Origin: Desulfatirhabdium butyrativorans DSM 18734
GTDB taxonomy: Bacteria; Desulfobacterota; Desulfobacteria; Desulfobacterales; Desulfatirhabdiaceae
Length of the DNA stretch: 64,000 bases
NCBI RefSeq assembly: GCF_000429925.1
Contig: NZ_AUCU01000009.1
Span: 62,001-126,000, forward strand
Reading direction: 5' to 3'
Shown: positions 36,868-46,277 of the stretch, one piece after another
Layout: each line of letters opens with the position of its first letter
How positions within the stretch are numbered: position 1 is the stretch's first letter
The notes under the pieces: model-generated
What the model saw: only the letters and a program-made list of their open reading frames with translations
Told to the model about the DNA's origin: nothing
The model's database searches: none
Translations under genes and position numbers: made by a program

Positions 36868-37445
36868 TCCGGATCAATCTTCTTCCGTACCGCAAGGCGC
36901 GCAAAAAGGAAAATGTCCGCAGGCAACTGTCCATATTTGGCCTTGGGATCGTACTGGTGGGATTCTGTTTGTATTATGGAACAATCGTCTTCGATCGCTC
37001 GTTGAAACAGGAACAGGATCGGCTCAGCCAAGCTCGGGCAGAGCTGGCGCAGATGAAAAAAATTACCAAAGAGATCGAGGAGATCAAGAAAAAACTCAAT
37101 ACCATCAAGAAAAAAACGGAAATTATCCGGTCTCTTGAAGATGGGCGCAAGCAACAGGTTATCCTGCTCGACACCCTCACCCGGGTCATTATCCCGCAGC
37201 GCATGTGGTTCACCAGTCTGGCGGTTGTCCGGGATACGGTCGGTATCGGGGGCTATGCTCTTGATCAGACAACCGTGGCGGATTTCATGAAGCAGTTGGA
37301 AACCTGCGGCCTGTTTTCATCTGTAACATTGAAAAGCATCAAACATCAGGTGATCAAAGGGGTTGAGCTGAAGAATTTCGATATTGCCTGCAGAAAAATT
37401 CCGTTGAAGAAGAGCGAACCCCCAAAAGAAAAGGGGGGAGCATGA
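36864..37445 (+). CDS. pilN: Type IV pilus assembly protein PilN
   Basis: 193 residues. It opens MIRINLLPYR, the conserved cytoplasmic motif (INLLP) that binds PilM, followed by one transmembrane helix (LSIFGLGIVLVGFCLYYG, ~25-45). A coiled coil (Glu/Lys-rich, ~55-100) and a periplasmic ferredoxin-like domain complete it. PilN pairs with PilO in the inner-membrane alignment complex. It overlaps pilM by ATGA. The C-terminal tail is Lys/Pro-rich. Confidence 0.95.
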   Translation: MIRINLLPYRKARKKENVRRQLSIFGLGIVLVGFCLYYGTIVFDRSLKQEQDRLSQARAELAQMKKITKEIEEIKKKLNTIKKKTEIIRSLEDGRKQQVILLDTLTRVIIPQRMWFTSLAVVRDTVGIGGYALDQTTVADFMKQLETCGLFSSVTLKSIKHQVIKGVELKNFDIACRKIPLKKSEPPKEKGGA

Positions 37446-38071
37446 AAGCGCCTCAATTTTCTCTGGAGTCTTTCATCGAGAAGGTGGAAGGATTGAGCGT
37501 AGGTCGACGCATAGCCATATGTGTGCTTTCCTATGTTCTTCCGATCATCCTGGTTGGGTATTTTTCTTATTATCCGACATATCTGGAAACTCAGGATATC
37601 CGCAGCCAGGCGGAGCAAGTGGAAAAGGAATTGGAAACTGCTCGGAGCCTCGCAAAACAGTATGAACGGTTCAAAAGAGAATTGGCCGATGTGGAAAAGG
37701 AATTTACCACGGCAAGGAGCGCGCTGCCGGAAAAGGAAGAAATTCCTTCCTTGCTGAAAGGGATCACGACCTGCGGCCACATGGCCGGCATGGAGTTCTT
37801 GCTGTTTGAACCGAAAGCCGATGTTCCGAAGGATTTTTATGTCGAAATTCCGGTTGCCATCACTGTAGTGGGTGACTACCACCATGTGGCGATGTTTTTT
37901 GATAATGTATCGAGTCTCAACAGAATCGTCAACATTGTGGAAGTCAGGATGGCACCTCAGAAAGACAACAAGGGGTTGATCGCTACATGTACCGCCGTGA
38001 CCTACAAATTTATGGAAGAAGGTCCGAGTTCCGGCAAAGCGGCAAAAGGCAAGCCCAAACCGAATCCATGA
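37442..38071 (+). CDS. pilO: Type IV pilus assembly protein PilO
   Basis: 209 residues. One transmembrane helix (~25-43, ICVLSYVLPIILVGYFSYY), a coiled coil of about 45 residues, and a ferredoxin-like periplasmic domain with VEIPVAITVVGDYHHVAMFFDNVSSLNRIVNI, which is the typical PilO signature. It forms heterodimers with PilN and contacts the lipoprotein PilP. ATGA overlap with pilN and with pilP. Confidence 0.94.
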   Translation: MKAPQFSLESFIEKVEGLSVGRRIAICVLSYVLPIILVGYFSYYPTYLETQDIRSQAEQVEKELETARSLAKQYERFKRELADVEKEFTTARSALPEKEEIPSLLKGITTCGHMAGMEFLLFEPKADVPKDFYVEIPVAITVVGDYHHVAMFFDNVSSLNRIVNIVEVRMAPQKDNKGLIATCTAVTYKFMEEGPSSGKAAKGKPKPNP

Positions 38072-38733
38072 GTTACCGTTTGAGGACATGGATTGGTCTT
38101 TTGCTGGTCGCCATGCTTATCGGCATATGCGGTTGCGGAAAATCGGAGCAGCAGGCTGCATCCGAACCGGAAGTTGTTCGCATGAAGCTTCCCGCAAGGG
38201 CGGTCGCAACGGTCAAACCGCCTCCTCCCGGTACCGCTCATGCTCCAGTCGCAACACCGAAAGCAGGTGTGGACGGATCAAAGGGTGTCCAAAACGAAAC
38301 TGCGGCTCCTGAAACAGGACCGCAAGTGCCAATGCTTCCGGATCCCAATCGGATATCCTATCACCCCGAAGGCAAAATCGATCCATTTCAACCCATGATC
38401 AAAGAAGAGCCGGCTGCTCCAGCGGCCAATGCAGCAAAACCGAGGCGAAACAAGCGAGAGCCCCAAACTCCGCTTGAGCGGCTCGATCTCTCGCAGCTCC
38501 GGCTCACGGCAATTGTTCGGACCGCCTCCGGCTATCGGGCGTTGGTGGAGGAAAGCAGCGGCAAGGGATATATGATCGGGGTGGGTACGTATATGGGGTT
38601 GAATGGCGGGAAGGTGGTGGCCATCTACAAGGATCGATTCATTGTAGAGGAAGAACTGGAAGACGCTCTTGGCAATGTCAAAACGGAACGCCGTGAAATC
38701 AAGTTGCCCAAACCGAGTGGAGATCCATCATGA
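38068..38733 (+). CDS. pilP: Type IV pilus lipoprotein PilP
   Basis: About 221 residues from ATG 38068. The signal sequence ends in a lipobox-like LIGICGCGK, so the mature protein is probably lipidated. A Pro/Ala-rich linker (~45-105) is followed by LERLDLSQLRLTAIVRTASGYRALVEESSGKGYMIGVGTYMGLNGGKVVAI, the beta domain that binds the secretin PilQ. PilP connects PilNO in the inner membrane with PilQ in the outer membrane. It overlaps pilQ by ATGA. Confidence 0.93.
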   Translation: MSYRLRTWIGLLLVAMLIGICGCGKSEQQAASEPEVVRMKLPARAVATVKPPPPGTAHAPVATPKAGVDGSKGVQNETAAPETGPQVPMLPDPNRISYHPEGKIDPFQPMIKEEPAAPAANAAKPRRNKREPQTPLERLDLSQLRLTAIVRTASGYRALVEESSGKGYMIGVGTYMGLNGGKVVAIYKDRFIVEEELEDALGNVKTERREIKLPKPSGDPS

Positions 38734-41147
38734 AAGCTATTTTCCGGAATACGAAGCTTGGGTGGTGTTGCTGGCTGATCCTGGCTCTTCTGGCGGGGGG
38801 ATGCACAACGCCGAATGCGGTGCGGCAGGATACAGATCAACGGCAATCGGGTGTACCTGAATTGCGCAGCATTGTCGAGATCGATACCCGAAAAGCAGAA
38901 AATTCGGTTACGGTTGGCATCCATTCCACCAGCCCATTGACCTATACATCCGTCAAACAGCCGGGCAATCCGGGTATTTCGCTCTATTTTCCGGAAACGA
39001 ATCTGGGACCATTGCCCCCGGAAATAGCGGGTGATGGTTCTCCGGTGGTGCGCATTTCAGCATCTGCATTGGATGTCAGTCCGCCAACGGCAAGAATCGA
39101 TATCGATCTGGTCGAGGATATTCCTTATAATGTCATCAAGAAGGAAAACGAGCTGGCCGTTGTATTTGAGATGCCCTCCGGGGTGGCAAGGTACCAATCT
39201 CCGGCCATGACTTCTCCTGATGCCGATGTTCATGCGGTTCGGAACGAAAAGCCAGCCGTTTCTCCCGCTGCAAGTGCTGCTACCGAAGGGCCTGTCCGAA
39301 AGAGCGCTCCTGCGGCAGGCAGATCCGGCAGAAAAGCCGCCTGGCTGGATCGCATCGACTTTTCAGCGGATGATTCCGGTGTGGCGACAATTACTTTGGG
39401 AACCACCCAACCGGTTGCTTATCGGATTGAAAAAGTGAATCCCACTCAGGTCCGCCTGCGACTGGAAAAGACGCGCCTTTCCGAAAATCGAAAATATCCC
39501 CTGATCACGGATCGGTTCCAGGGGGCGGTCAATCGCATTGTACCCACACAGACGACAAAACAACCCGATACGGCTTATGTCACCATCGATTTGCGGGAAA
39601 GCACGCCGTATCGTGTCGAACAGGATGGAAATTTGATCCGGATTCATTTCGATCCCTCCATTGTCACGGCAGAACAAACCATTCAGCCTTCTTTTCAAGA
39701 AAAGCCGGTAAGTCAATTGCCGGAAAAGAGCGCAGTGGCGGCATTGCCATCCGAGTCGAAATTGCAAGCTGAACCATCCAAACAGCAACAAACGGCCGCC
39801 GCCTCCGGTTCGCAAGGGAAATCCTTCGATCCTTACCGGATCGGCGCACCCAAGGTTTATACCGGCGAAAAAATTGCCATCGATTTCTTCGATACGGATA
39901 TTCGGAACGTATTCAAGATCATTGCCGAGATCAGTGGCAAAAACTTTGCCATCGATCCGGCGGTAAACGGAAAAATCACGCTGACGCTGGAAAAGCCGGT
40001 CCCATGGGATCAGGTGCTGGATATGGTCTTGAGAATGAACAATCTGGACAAGGTAGAAGACGGGGATATTGTCCGGATTGCAACCGTTGCCCAATTGCAG
40101 AAGGAGCAGGAAGCCCAGAAAAATCTGATGATCGCCGAAAAGGCGTCCCAGGATCAAATGGTTAGTCTTGAACCACTGACCACGGAATATTTGCCGATCA
40201 ATTACGCCAAGGCGGCAGATGAGATGAAGCCCCACCTCGATGGACTTCTGACGCCTGGTCGGGGCACCTTGACGGTGGATGCAAGGACCAATCAGCTCAT
40301 CATGACGGATGTGCCTGCGAAAATCCGCAAGGCCAAGGAAATTATCCAGAAACTCGATCGCGTGACGCCACAGGTGGTCATCGAGGCCAAAATTGTCGAG
40401 GCCAGCACGGACTTCTCCAGAGATCTGGGCGTGACATGGGATGCGTCGGGCGGCATTCAGGGCGATGATGCCCGGGCAGGCATCGGGCCGCAAAAAGGGT
40501 TCGACGTGCTCAATGGGACGTATGGCTGGGATGCAGCGGTGAATTTTCCAATTACGAGTTCCAACAACGGCCAGATCGGCATCAATTTCACGAAAATCGC
40601 CGGCACACCGCTCGTCATCAATGCCCGGCTCTATGCGATGGAGCAGAACAATCAAGGGCGAATCGTTTCTTCACCGAAAATCCTGACCATGGACAACAAA
40701 GAGGCGTTTATCGAACAAGGGGTGGAGGTCGGTTATACTGAAAAGGGTAAAACGGATGAAGTTCCTTCGGTGAAATTCAAGAAAGTGACGCTCAATTTGA
40801 AGGTGGTTCCGCATGTGACCCTCGACAATCGGATTTCGATGAAAATCGAATTGGTCAAGGATGATATCTTGAGCTATTATCAGGGTGTTCCGACGATCAA
40901 TACGAAGAAGGCTTCCACGGAGCTGCTGGTCGATGACGGGGATACGCTCGTCATTGGCGGTATCACCAAAACTTCCGATAAGGAGTCCGAATCCGGGATA
41001 CCGGGGTTAGCCAATATCCCGCTTCTGGGCTGGCTGTTCAAAACGACGTCAAATACCCGCACGAATGAGGAGTTGCTGATTTTCATGACGCCAAGGATCG
41101 TTCAACTGGAGCAGCGTGTGATGATCAACGATCCCGGAAAAGGATAG
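38730..41147 (+). CDS. pilQ: Type IV pilus secretin PilQ
   Basis: 805 residues. The leader ends LALLAGGC, a good lipobox. Two AMIN domains (~45-150 and ~210-315) would bind peptidoglycan. A low-complexity linker leads to the STN/N0 domain (AIDFFDTDIRNVFKIIAEISGKNFAIDPAVNGKITL), an N1/NolW domain, and the C-terminal secretin channel (RIVSSPKILTMDNKEAFIEQG, LVVPHVT-like KVVPHVTLDNRI, GGITKTSDKESESGIPGLANIPLLGWLFK, LLIFMTPRIV). It forms the outer-membrane pore for the pilus. It is the last gene of the alignment operon. Confidence 0.95.
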   Translation: MKAIFRNTKLGWCCWLILALLAGGCTTPNAVRQDTDQRQSGVPELRSIVEIDTRKAENSVTVGIHSTSPLTYTSVKQPGNPGISLYFPETNLGPLPPEIAGDGSPVVRISASALDVSPPTARIDIDLVEDIPYNVIKKENELAVVFEMPSGVARYQSPAMTSPDADVHAVRNEKPAVSPAASAATEGPVRKSAPAAGRSGRKAAWLDRIDFSADDSGVATITLGTTQPVAYRIEKVNPTQVRLRLEKTRLSENRKYPLITDRFQGAVNRIVPTQTTKQPDTAYVTIDLRESTPYRVEQDGNLIRIHFDPSIVTAEQTIQPSFQEKPVSQLPEKSAVAALPSESKLQAEPSKQQQTAAASGSQGKSFDPYRIGAPKVYTGEKIAIDFFDTDIRNVFKIIAEISGKNFAIDPAVNGKITLTLEKPVPWDQVLDMVLRMNNLDKVEDGDIVRIATVAQLQKEQEAQKNLMIAEKASQDQMVSLEPLTTEYLPINYAKAADEMKPHLDGLLTPGRGTLTVDARTNQLIMTDVPAKIRKAKEIIQKLDRVTPQVVIEAKIVEASTDFSRDLGVTWDASGGIQGDDARAGIGPQKGFDVLNGTYGWDAAVNFPITSSNNGQIGINFTKIAGTPLVINARLYAMEQNNQGRIVSSPKILTMDNKEAFIEQGVEVGYTEKGKTDEVPSVKFKKVTLNLKVVPHVTLDNRISMKIELVKDDILSYYQGVPTINTKKASTELLVDDGDTLVIGGITKTSDKESESGIPGLANIPLLGWLFKTTSNTRTNEELLIFMTPRIVQLEQRVMINDPGKG

Positions 41148-41325
41148 CGGTGAAGGGAGCGGTTGTTTGTTTTCCGTTACACTATAGCCCGTCATCAATT
41201 GCGATTTCCGTTTTATCATCTTTTCCGTGTGTAAAAAGGTCGGGATGAGGGTATAAGTTGCTGAAAGTCAATCGGGTTGTCTTACCACCAGCTGGAATCG
41301 ATTTCGAACAGATGAAAGAGGCAAT

Positions 41326-42360
41326 ATGAATCAACGAAAATGGATGTGGATTACCGGTGTGTTGTGCTGCATGGCATGGGGTATGACGTTTTCCGGATGT
41401 GGATCGAGTGGTGGGCTGGTCGAAATTGGTGGCGGCATTACGCTTTCCGCCGACCCCACCGTGATTGCGGCAGACGGGAAAAGTGCTTCGGTGATAACGG
41501 CAACCATTACATCGACAGGGGGAACAGCGGTCCCGATCGGCACTGAAGTAAACTTTTCGACGGACCTGGGTCGTTTCAGCAATGGCGCAACCGCCTTTAC
41601 GACAACAATCGGGAATTCGACCGGCACGATTACCGTAAGCCTCATTGCGGGAACTGTTGAGGGAACGGCCACTGTCAAATGCAGCGCCGGGGGTGCATCG
41701 CAGACCATCCAGATCTACATCGGAAACGTCGCCATTTCGACGGTCACGCTGAACGCTTCTCCAAACAGCATTGCAGCGAGCGGTGTGCAATCCGCTTCGA
41801 TTACGGCGACCATAAAAGATACCTTGGGCAAGGCTGTTAAAGCCGGAACGTCTGTTTCGTTCCGAACGACACTGGGTTTTTTCTCAAACAAAAGCCAGGT
41901 ATATGGCACGCAAACGGATTCCAATGGAATTGCGTATGCAACGCTTTTCGCCGGAGATACGACGGGTATTGCTGAAATTACCTGCACGGCCGGTGGGGTC
42001 AGCTCTGTCACCTATGTGGAGATTACGGTCAATACAAAGCCGACACCCGGAGAGGTGTCCAATATTGCCCTGAGCGCTTCGCCTCTGTCAATCAAAGCGG
42101 ATGGAATCAGCTCCTCGACCATTACCGCTATTTTAACCGACAGTAATGGTACGGCTGTAGCGATGGGAACGCCGGTGACTTTTGCGACGAATCTCGGATC
42201 GTTTTCAAATGCAGCCAAAACATTTTCAACAACGACTTCTGGAACGGATGGGAAAGCGACGGCTACCCTGTTTGCCGGAACAACGCCTGGAAATGCAAAG
42301 ATCACTGCCAGCTCGGGATCGGTCAGCAGCATCATCTATATAGAGTTCAAATCATTTTAG
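41326..42360 (+). CDS. Lipoprotein with three bacterial Ig-like (Big_1) repeats
   Basis: 344 residues. The leader ends TFSGCGSSGG, a lipobox with Cys25. The rest is three repeats of about 100 residues, each starting ITLSADPTVIAADG, VTLNASPNSIAASG or IALSASPLSIKADG and ending in a GTA-x-ITCTAGG-like strand. This is the invasin/intimin Big_1 pattern (GTxVxFxTxLGxFSN). No enzymatic domain is present. It is probably a surface-exposed adhesin or spacer anchored by lipid. It lies 178 bases after pilQ and may have its own promoter. Confidence 0.88.
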   Translation: MNQRKWMWITGVLCCMAWGMTFSGCGSSGGLVEIGGGITLSADPTVIAADGKSASVITATITSTGGTAVPIGTEVNFSTDLGRFSNGATAFTTTIGNSTGTITVSLIAGTVEGTATVKCSAGGASQTIQIYIGNVAISTVTLNASPNSIAASGVQSASITATIKDTLGKAVKAGTSVSFRTTLGFFSNKSQVYGTQTDSNGIAYATLFAGDTTGIAEITCTAGGVSSVTYVEITVNTKPTPGEVSNIALSASPLSIKADGISSSTITAILTDSNGTAVAMGTPVTFATNLGSFSNAAKTFSTTTSGTDGKATATLFAGTTPGNAKITASSGSVSSIIYIEFKSF

Positions 42361-42723
42361 CCAAGATGACTCGCCTATAAAGAGCGAAGTCTCGGCGAAA
42401 GGACAAATGTGTAGGCAATGGACAATAGCCGCTGATTGATCCTCCAAAAGGCTGGTTATTACGGAGTGGAGATCGAGAAAGGATCGTTTGAGCTGTTTGC
42501 CAAGATAACGATAGGGTGTAATGATCTTTTTACGACGCAGTGCCTGAACGGAAAACCCCTATTTGGAGCAACGCGCCGCCTGCGGGCAGGCAATGTTGCG
42601 ATACAGCGTGAAATCCTGTGGAACACAGGACAGCCGCCCGATCTCTGCGGGTCGGGCGGATCCGGATCCATCAAGAAAATCCGAATCTCTGACTCCGCAA
42701 AACGGTGCGTCCGTCCCTGCTCC
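42361..42723. other. Intergenic region with two hairpins
   Basis: 363 bases between convergent genes. TCCTGTG-GAA-CACAGGA at 42614-42630 is a perfect 7-bp-arm hairpin. CCGCCCGA (42634-42641) and TCGGGCGG (42652-42659) form a second with 8-bp arms. Neither has a U-tract, so they are not classical intrinsic terminators. No gene supported. Confidence 0.6.
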
Positions 42724-43365
42724 CTATTTATGAACCAGCAGGATATGCGCCTTCTGAAGACGGAAGCGCCGGTTTTCCTGTACGTGATAACCAGCCTGTT
42801 CCACAAGCGGCAGTAAACCGCCATTTCGCAGGAAATGCCGGAAATTGCGGTAATGGTGCAAACCGGCGATGCGCTCCACCAAATGTGTTCCCAGCCAGGA
42901 AAGACGATTTGCGCCTGTCCAGACTTCCTTCTGGGCGTCATAATCGATCAGCAAAAAAACCCCATTTTTCCGCAGCATTCTTTTCGCTTCTCTCAACACC
43001 CGAATACGTGTTCCCATCGGCATTTCATGCAATGCATAGACGATACTGATGCGGTCGAATGCTTCCGATGGAAACGGGCTATGGGTGGCATCTGCACGGA
43101 TCCACAGCGTGGATGCGGCGTGGCGCTTTCGTACGGCCTGGCGCAGCATGCTCTGCGACATATCGATCCCATAAGAATGGCATCCCTGGCATTCGCTCTC
43201 CGCCATCTGAAGGCCGGTTCCGCAGGCGATGTCCAGAATCCGCATGCCGGACTCGATGGGAGCCATGGCAAGGGCTGATTTTCGCAGATCACGAAGGGCC
43301 GGTTCCACGAAGATATCATATATTGGAGAAAGCCATCGATAGGGATCGTCAGACGAGGAGGGCAT
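42724..43365 (-). CDS. Class I SAM-dependent methyltransferase (type 11), end of dsr operon
   Basis: About 213 residues from ATG 43365 (MPSSSDDPYRW); an upstream TTG at 43410 would extend it. Motif I is RILDIACGTGLQMAESE, followed by GIDMSQSMLRQA, ADATHSPFPSEAFDRISIVYALHEMP and AKRMLRKNGVFLLIDYD, a standard UbiE/COQ5-like methyltransferase. The start lies inside the 3' end of dsrN (17 bases overlap), so translation is coupled. The substrate is unknown; position suggests a tetrapyrrole, quinone or other respiratory cofactor, but that is inference. It could also be an unrelated passenger. Confidence 0.8.
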   Translation of the reverse strand: MPSSSDDPYRWLSPIYDIFVEPALRDLRKSALAMAPIESGMRILDIACGTGLQMAESECQGCHSYGIDMSQSMLRQAVRKRHAASTLWIRADATHSPFPSEAFDRISIVYALHEMPMGTRIRVLREAKRMLRKNGVFLLIDYDAQKEVWTGANRLSWLGTHLVERIAGLHHYRNFRHFLRNGGLLPLVEQAGYHVQENRRFRLQKAHILLVHK

Positions 43366-44800
43366 TGGCGGACTTGCTTTTTTGGCTGCGGTAAACCTTG
43401 GCATTTTCAATCAGGGCCGGCGCCCATTGGGGTGTACCGAGGGCATGGATGTGCGTGTACGTGGCCAGTGTCTGATGCACGCGGAACCCGTCCCGATCCG
43501 CAAGAAGTCCGCTGCCGCGTTTCATGGCGAATACGGTTTGCCCCTCGGGACACTCGAGTGCTTTGGAGTAATGAAATTCGTGGCCTTTGAGAATCGTTCC
43601 GATGGAATAGAAGGGATTGGGTTGATCGACCAGCATTTCGGTGTAGCCATGACCCTGGGGCCGCTTGAACAGGCCAAAAACGATGGGCAGGACGCCAGCC
43701 ATCGGATAGTGAGCATCGCCGATGAGCAGGGATTGCCCGAGAAACATGAGTCCGCCACACTCGGCATAAATCGGCATGCCGTCTTCGGCCAATTTTCGAA
43801 TGTCGTTGCGAAATCCCGTATTGGCGGCAAGCCGTTCGGCGTGGGTTTCCGGAAAACCGCCTCCGATATAGAGGGCATCGATCGGTGGAAGCGGGGTGGT
43901 GTCGAGTGCGCTGATATACGTGAGGGTGGCACCGCAGCGTTCCAGCGCTTCGAGATTTTCGGGATAATAGAACTGGAAGGCGCTGTCACGGACGATGCCG
44001 ATGCGGACAGGAGAGGTTTGAGAAGGGGATGGGGCTTTGTTGGCGGAACATTGCTCCGGTTCTTTGAAAGAATGGGTTGGCATAGGCAGGGGGGCGGCGC
44101 TATCGGCAATTTCAGTGAGCCATTGCAGGTCGATATGCGTCAAGGCAAGTCTTGTGGCTTCTTCAAGTGCCAGATGCGCCCATTCATGCTCCTGTGTTGG
44201 AACCAGCCCCATGTGTCGTTCCGGGAAATGCTGCTCATCCAGTTTGGGAAGAGCGCCCAACACCGGTATGCCGCAATGGAATTCGATGCTCTTCTGCACC
44301 ATCCGTTCATGTCGTTTCCCGGAAACCCGGTTTAGAATGACGGCCTTGAGAGGTGTTTCCGGATCGAACATCATGCAACCGAGTACAGCTGCTGCAACGG
44401 TTCGGGTGGTTTTGGTGCAATCGACGCACAGGACGACAGGGGCCTGAATCAGCTTGGACAGCTCGGCCGTACTGGTGGATCCTTCCATGTCGATGCCGTC
44501 ATAGAGCCCGCGGTTGCCTTCGATGACAGCGATACAATCGGCGGATGCATGGGAATGAAACGACTGCAGAAGCGCTTCGGGGCGGAGGAGATAGGAATCC
44601 AGATTGTAGCATGGCCGGCCTGCTGCAAGGGCAAGCCAGCCCGCATCGATATAGTCCGGCCCTTTCTTGAAAGGGGCAACGGGCCTTCCCAGTGATTTGA
44701 AGGCCCCAATGATGCCGATGCTGAGGGTGGTCTTTCCGGCACCACCGCGAAGGGCCGAGAGAATCAGTCTGGGATAGTCCAATCGTGGCGAAGGTTGCAT
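43349..44800 (-). CDS. dsrN: Siroheme amidase / cobyrinate a,c-diamide synthase homologue DsrN
   Basis: 483 residues, CobB/CbiA family. The N-terminal ATP-dependent domain has the P-loop-like SALRGGAGKTTLSIGI and DYIDAGWLALAAGRPCYNLD. The C-terminal class I glutaminase-like domain has YIGGGFPETHAERLA and IYAECGGLMFLGQSL with the cysteine nucleophile. It starts 18 bases after dsrD. In sulfate reducers a CbiA-like gene in this position, dsrN, is proposed to amidate siroheme to the siroamide cofactor of DsrAB. A cobalamin role cannot be excluded from sequence alone, but no other cob genes are nearby. Confidence 0.88.
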   Translation of the reverse strand: MQPSPRLDYPRLILSALRGGAGKTTLSIGIIGAFKSLGRPVAPFKKGPDYIDAGWLALAAGRPCYNLDSYLLRPEALLQSFHSHASADCIAVIEGNRGLYDGIDMEGSTSTAELSKLIQAPVVLCVDCTKTTRTVAAAVLGCMMFDPETPLKAVILNRVSGKRHERMVQKSIEFHCGIPVLGALPKLDEQHFPERHMGLVPTQEHEWAHLALEEATRLALTHIDLQWLTEIADSAAPLPMPTHSFKEPEQCSANKAPSPSQTSPVRIGIVRDSAFQFYYPENLEALERCGATLTYISALDTTPLPPIDALYIGGGFPETHAERLAANTGFRNDIRKLAEDGMPIYAECGGLMFLGQSLLIGDAHYPMAGVLPIVFGLFKRPQGHGYTEMLVDQPNPFYSIGTILKGHEFHYSKALECPEGQTVFAMKRGSGLLADRDGFRVHQTLATYTHIHALGTPQWAPALIENAKVYRSQKSKSANALLV

Positions 44801-44818
44801 GAAAAGGGTGAGTCGGCT

Positions 44819-45061
44819 TTAGGCCTCGTCCTCTGCCGCAGCCTGTTTTCCGGCTCCCTTCAGACCGATCAGCGTGGTGCTCCCGCTGGACCAGTATTCC
44901 AGGATTCCATCCTTGACCATCTCATTGACGAGATTCTTGACTTCCCGGTTCTTTTCGTCCGGAAGGACCGAATAGAAGTCTTTCAGATAAAATTTCGACT
45001 TCGATTTCGCCTTGCTCTTCAAAAACTCGATAATGGCTGTTTTGGCAGCTTCTTTATCCAT
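44819..45061 (-). CDS. dsrD: Dissimilatory sulfite reductase-associated protein DsrD
   Basis: 80 residues from ATG 45061 (AAGGGC upstream); the longer frame runs back toward dsrB. The sequence AKTAIIEFLKSKAKSKSKFYLKDFYSVLPDEKNREVKNLVNEMVKDGILEYWSSGSTT is the winged-helix DsrD of sulfate reducers. DsrD is found next to dsrAB in reductive-type organisms and has been shown to stimulate sulfite reduction by DsrAB in other species. It therefore marks this dsr set as reductive. The Ala/Glu-rich C-terminal tail is short. Confidence 0.95.
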   Translation of the reverse strand: MDKEAAKTAIIEFLKSKAKSKSKFYLKDFYSVLPDEKNREVKNLVNEMVKDGILEYWSSGSTTLIGLKGAGKQAAAEDEA

Positions 45062-45119
45062 ATTCTTGCCCTTTTCTGAAAGAGGTTTCCGCCCGGTTTG
45101 CACCGGGCGGACGTGTTGA

Positions 45120-46265
45120 TTAGAACTTGAACTGCGTGGTGTGTCTCCAGGTGTAGTAAGCCGGATCACGGAAATCATCGATCAGGTGATGCGTGAAGGG
45201 CAGTTCGCATTTTTCGAAGAACCGTTCCCAACCGATTCTTTCGGCCCATTCGCCAAGTCTTTCGTACTTGTTGGCGTTTGCGGCATACACATCGACGATT
45301 TTCTTGATGGTTGCCGTCGTGGTGGGCCATCTGGGCGTTTCGTTGGGGATGAAGGCCACGACGACCTTGGAGAAGGTCGGACGGCTGATCCGGTTGGAAA
45401 CCTTGCCGCCGACCATCAGGACGATACCATCACCATCTGTATCGGCAAGCGGCATGGAGGGACACATCGTGTAGCAGTTGCCGCAGAACATGCACCGTTC
45501 CTGTTTCACCGCCACGCTGTTGTAGGTCTTCCCTTCGTATTCCACCTTCGCGGGACGAATGGCAGCCGTCGGGCATGCTGCAACGGCCAGCGGGATTTCG
45601 CACATCTTGTCGAGATATTCATGATCCTGCATTGGCGGCTTACGGTGGAAGCCGAGGATGGCGATATCGGAGCAATGGACGGCGCCGCACATGTTCAGAC
45701 AGCAGGCCAGGGAGACCCGAAGATGGGCGGGAAGCCGCATGTTCTTGAAGTCATCGAACAGCACGTCCATGGTCGCCTTGACGGGTCCGGAAGCATCCGT
45801 TGCCGGGGTGTGGCAGTGAACCCAGCCCTGGGTGTGGACGATGTTGGTAATACCTGCGCCAGTTCCACCCACGGGGAACTTGTAGCTGCCGCCCGCAAAT
45901 TTCCGGCCTTCCAAATCAGCCTTCAGGGCATAGGCTTTGTCTTTGGAATCGGTGAGGAATTCGATGTTGTTCCGGGTTGTGAAACGGAGATAGCCGCCGC
46001 AATATTTATCCGCAATTTCGCAGATTTCCCGAATATGGGTGACGGTCATCAATCTGGCGCCGCCCACGCGGACCGTGTAGACTTCGGCCCCGGTTTCGGA
46101 AACGTGCACATATACGCCGGGCTCCAGAATTTCATGATACAGCCATTTGCCCTTGTTGGCCTTGATGATCGGTGGATAAAATTCTTCGTAATGACGCGGG
46201 CCGATATCGGTGATCCGGTCTTCCATCGGTTTGTCGGGATTGTATCCAGATGAAATGAATGCCAT
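45120..46265 (-). CDS. dsrB: Dissimilatory sulfite reductase beta subunit
   Basis: 381 residues from ATG 46265 ([10 protein letters not shown]), with GGGGGTG just upstream; a GTG three codons earlier is less likely. It contains the siroheme/[4Fe-4S] region [16 protein letters not shown] and the inserted ferredoxin domain [15 protein letters not shown], plus VAACPTAAI. With DsrA it forms the alpha2beta2 enzyme that reduces sulfite with electrons relayed via DsrC in the cytoplasm. It starts 12 bases after the dsrA stop. Length and motifs are normal. Confidence 0.98.
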   Translation of the reverse strand: MAFISSGYNPDKPMEDRITDIGPRHYEEFYPPIIKANKGKWLYHEILEPGVYVHVSETGAEVYTVRVGGARLMTVTHIREICEIADKYCGGYLRFTTRNNIEFLTDSKDKAYALKADLEGRKFAGGSYKFPVGGTGAGITNIVHTQGWVHCHTPATDASGPVKATMDVLFDDFKNMRLPAHLRVSLACCLNMCGAVHCSDIAILGFHRKPPMQDHEYLDKMCEIPLAVAACPTAAIRPAKVEYEGKTYNSVAVKQERCMFCGNCYTMCPSMPLADTDGDGIVLMVGGKVSNRISRPTFSKVVVAFIPNETPRWPTTTATIKKIVDVYAANANKYERLGEWAERIGWERFFEKCELPFTHHLIDDFRDPAYYTWRHTTQFKF

Positions 46266-46277
46266 TGTCGTCACCCC

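Noticed and set aside
42614-42659. Intrinsic terminators between convergent genes
   Set aside because: Both hairpins are sound but neither is followed by a T-run on either strand.
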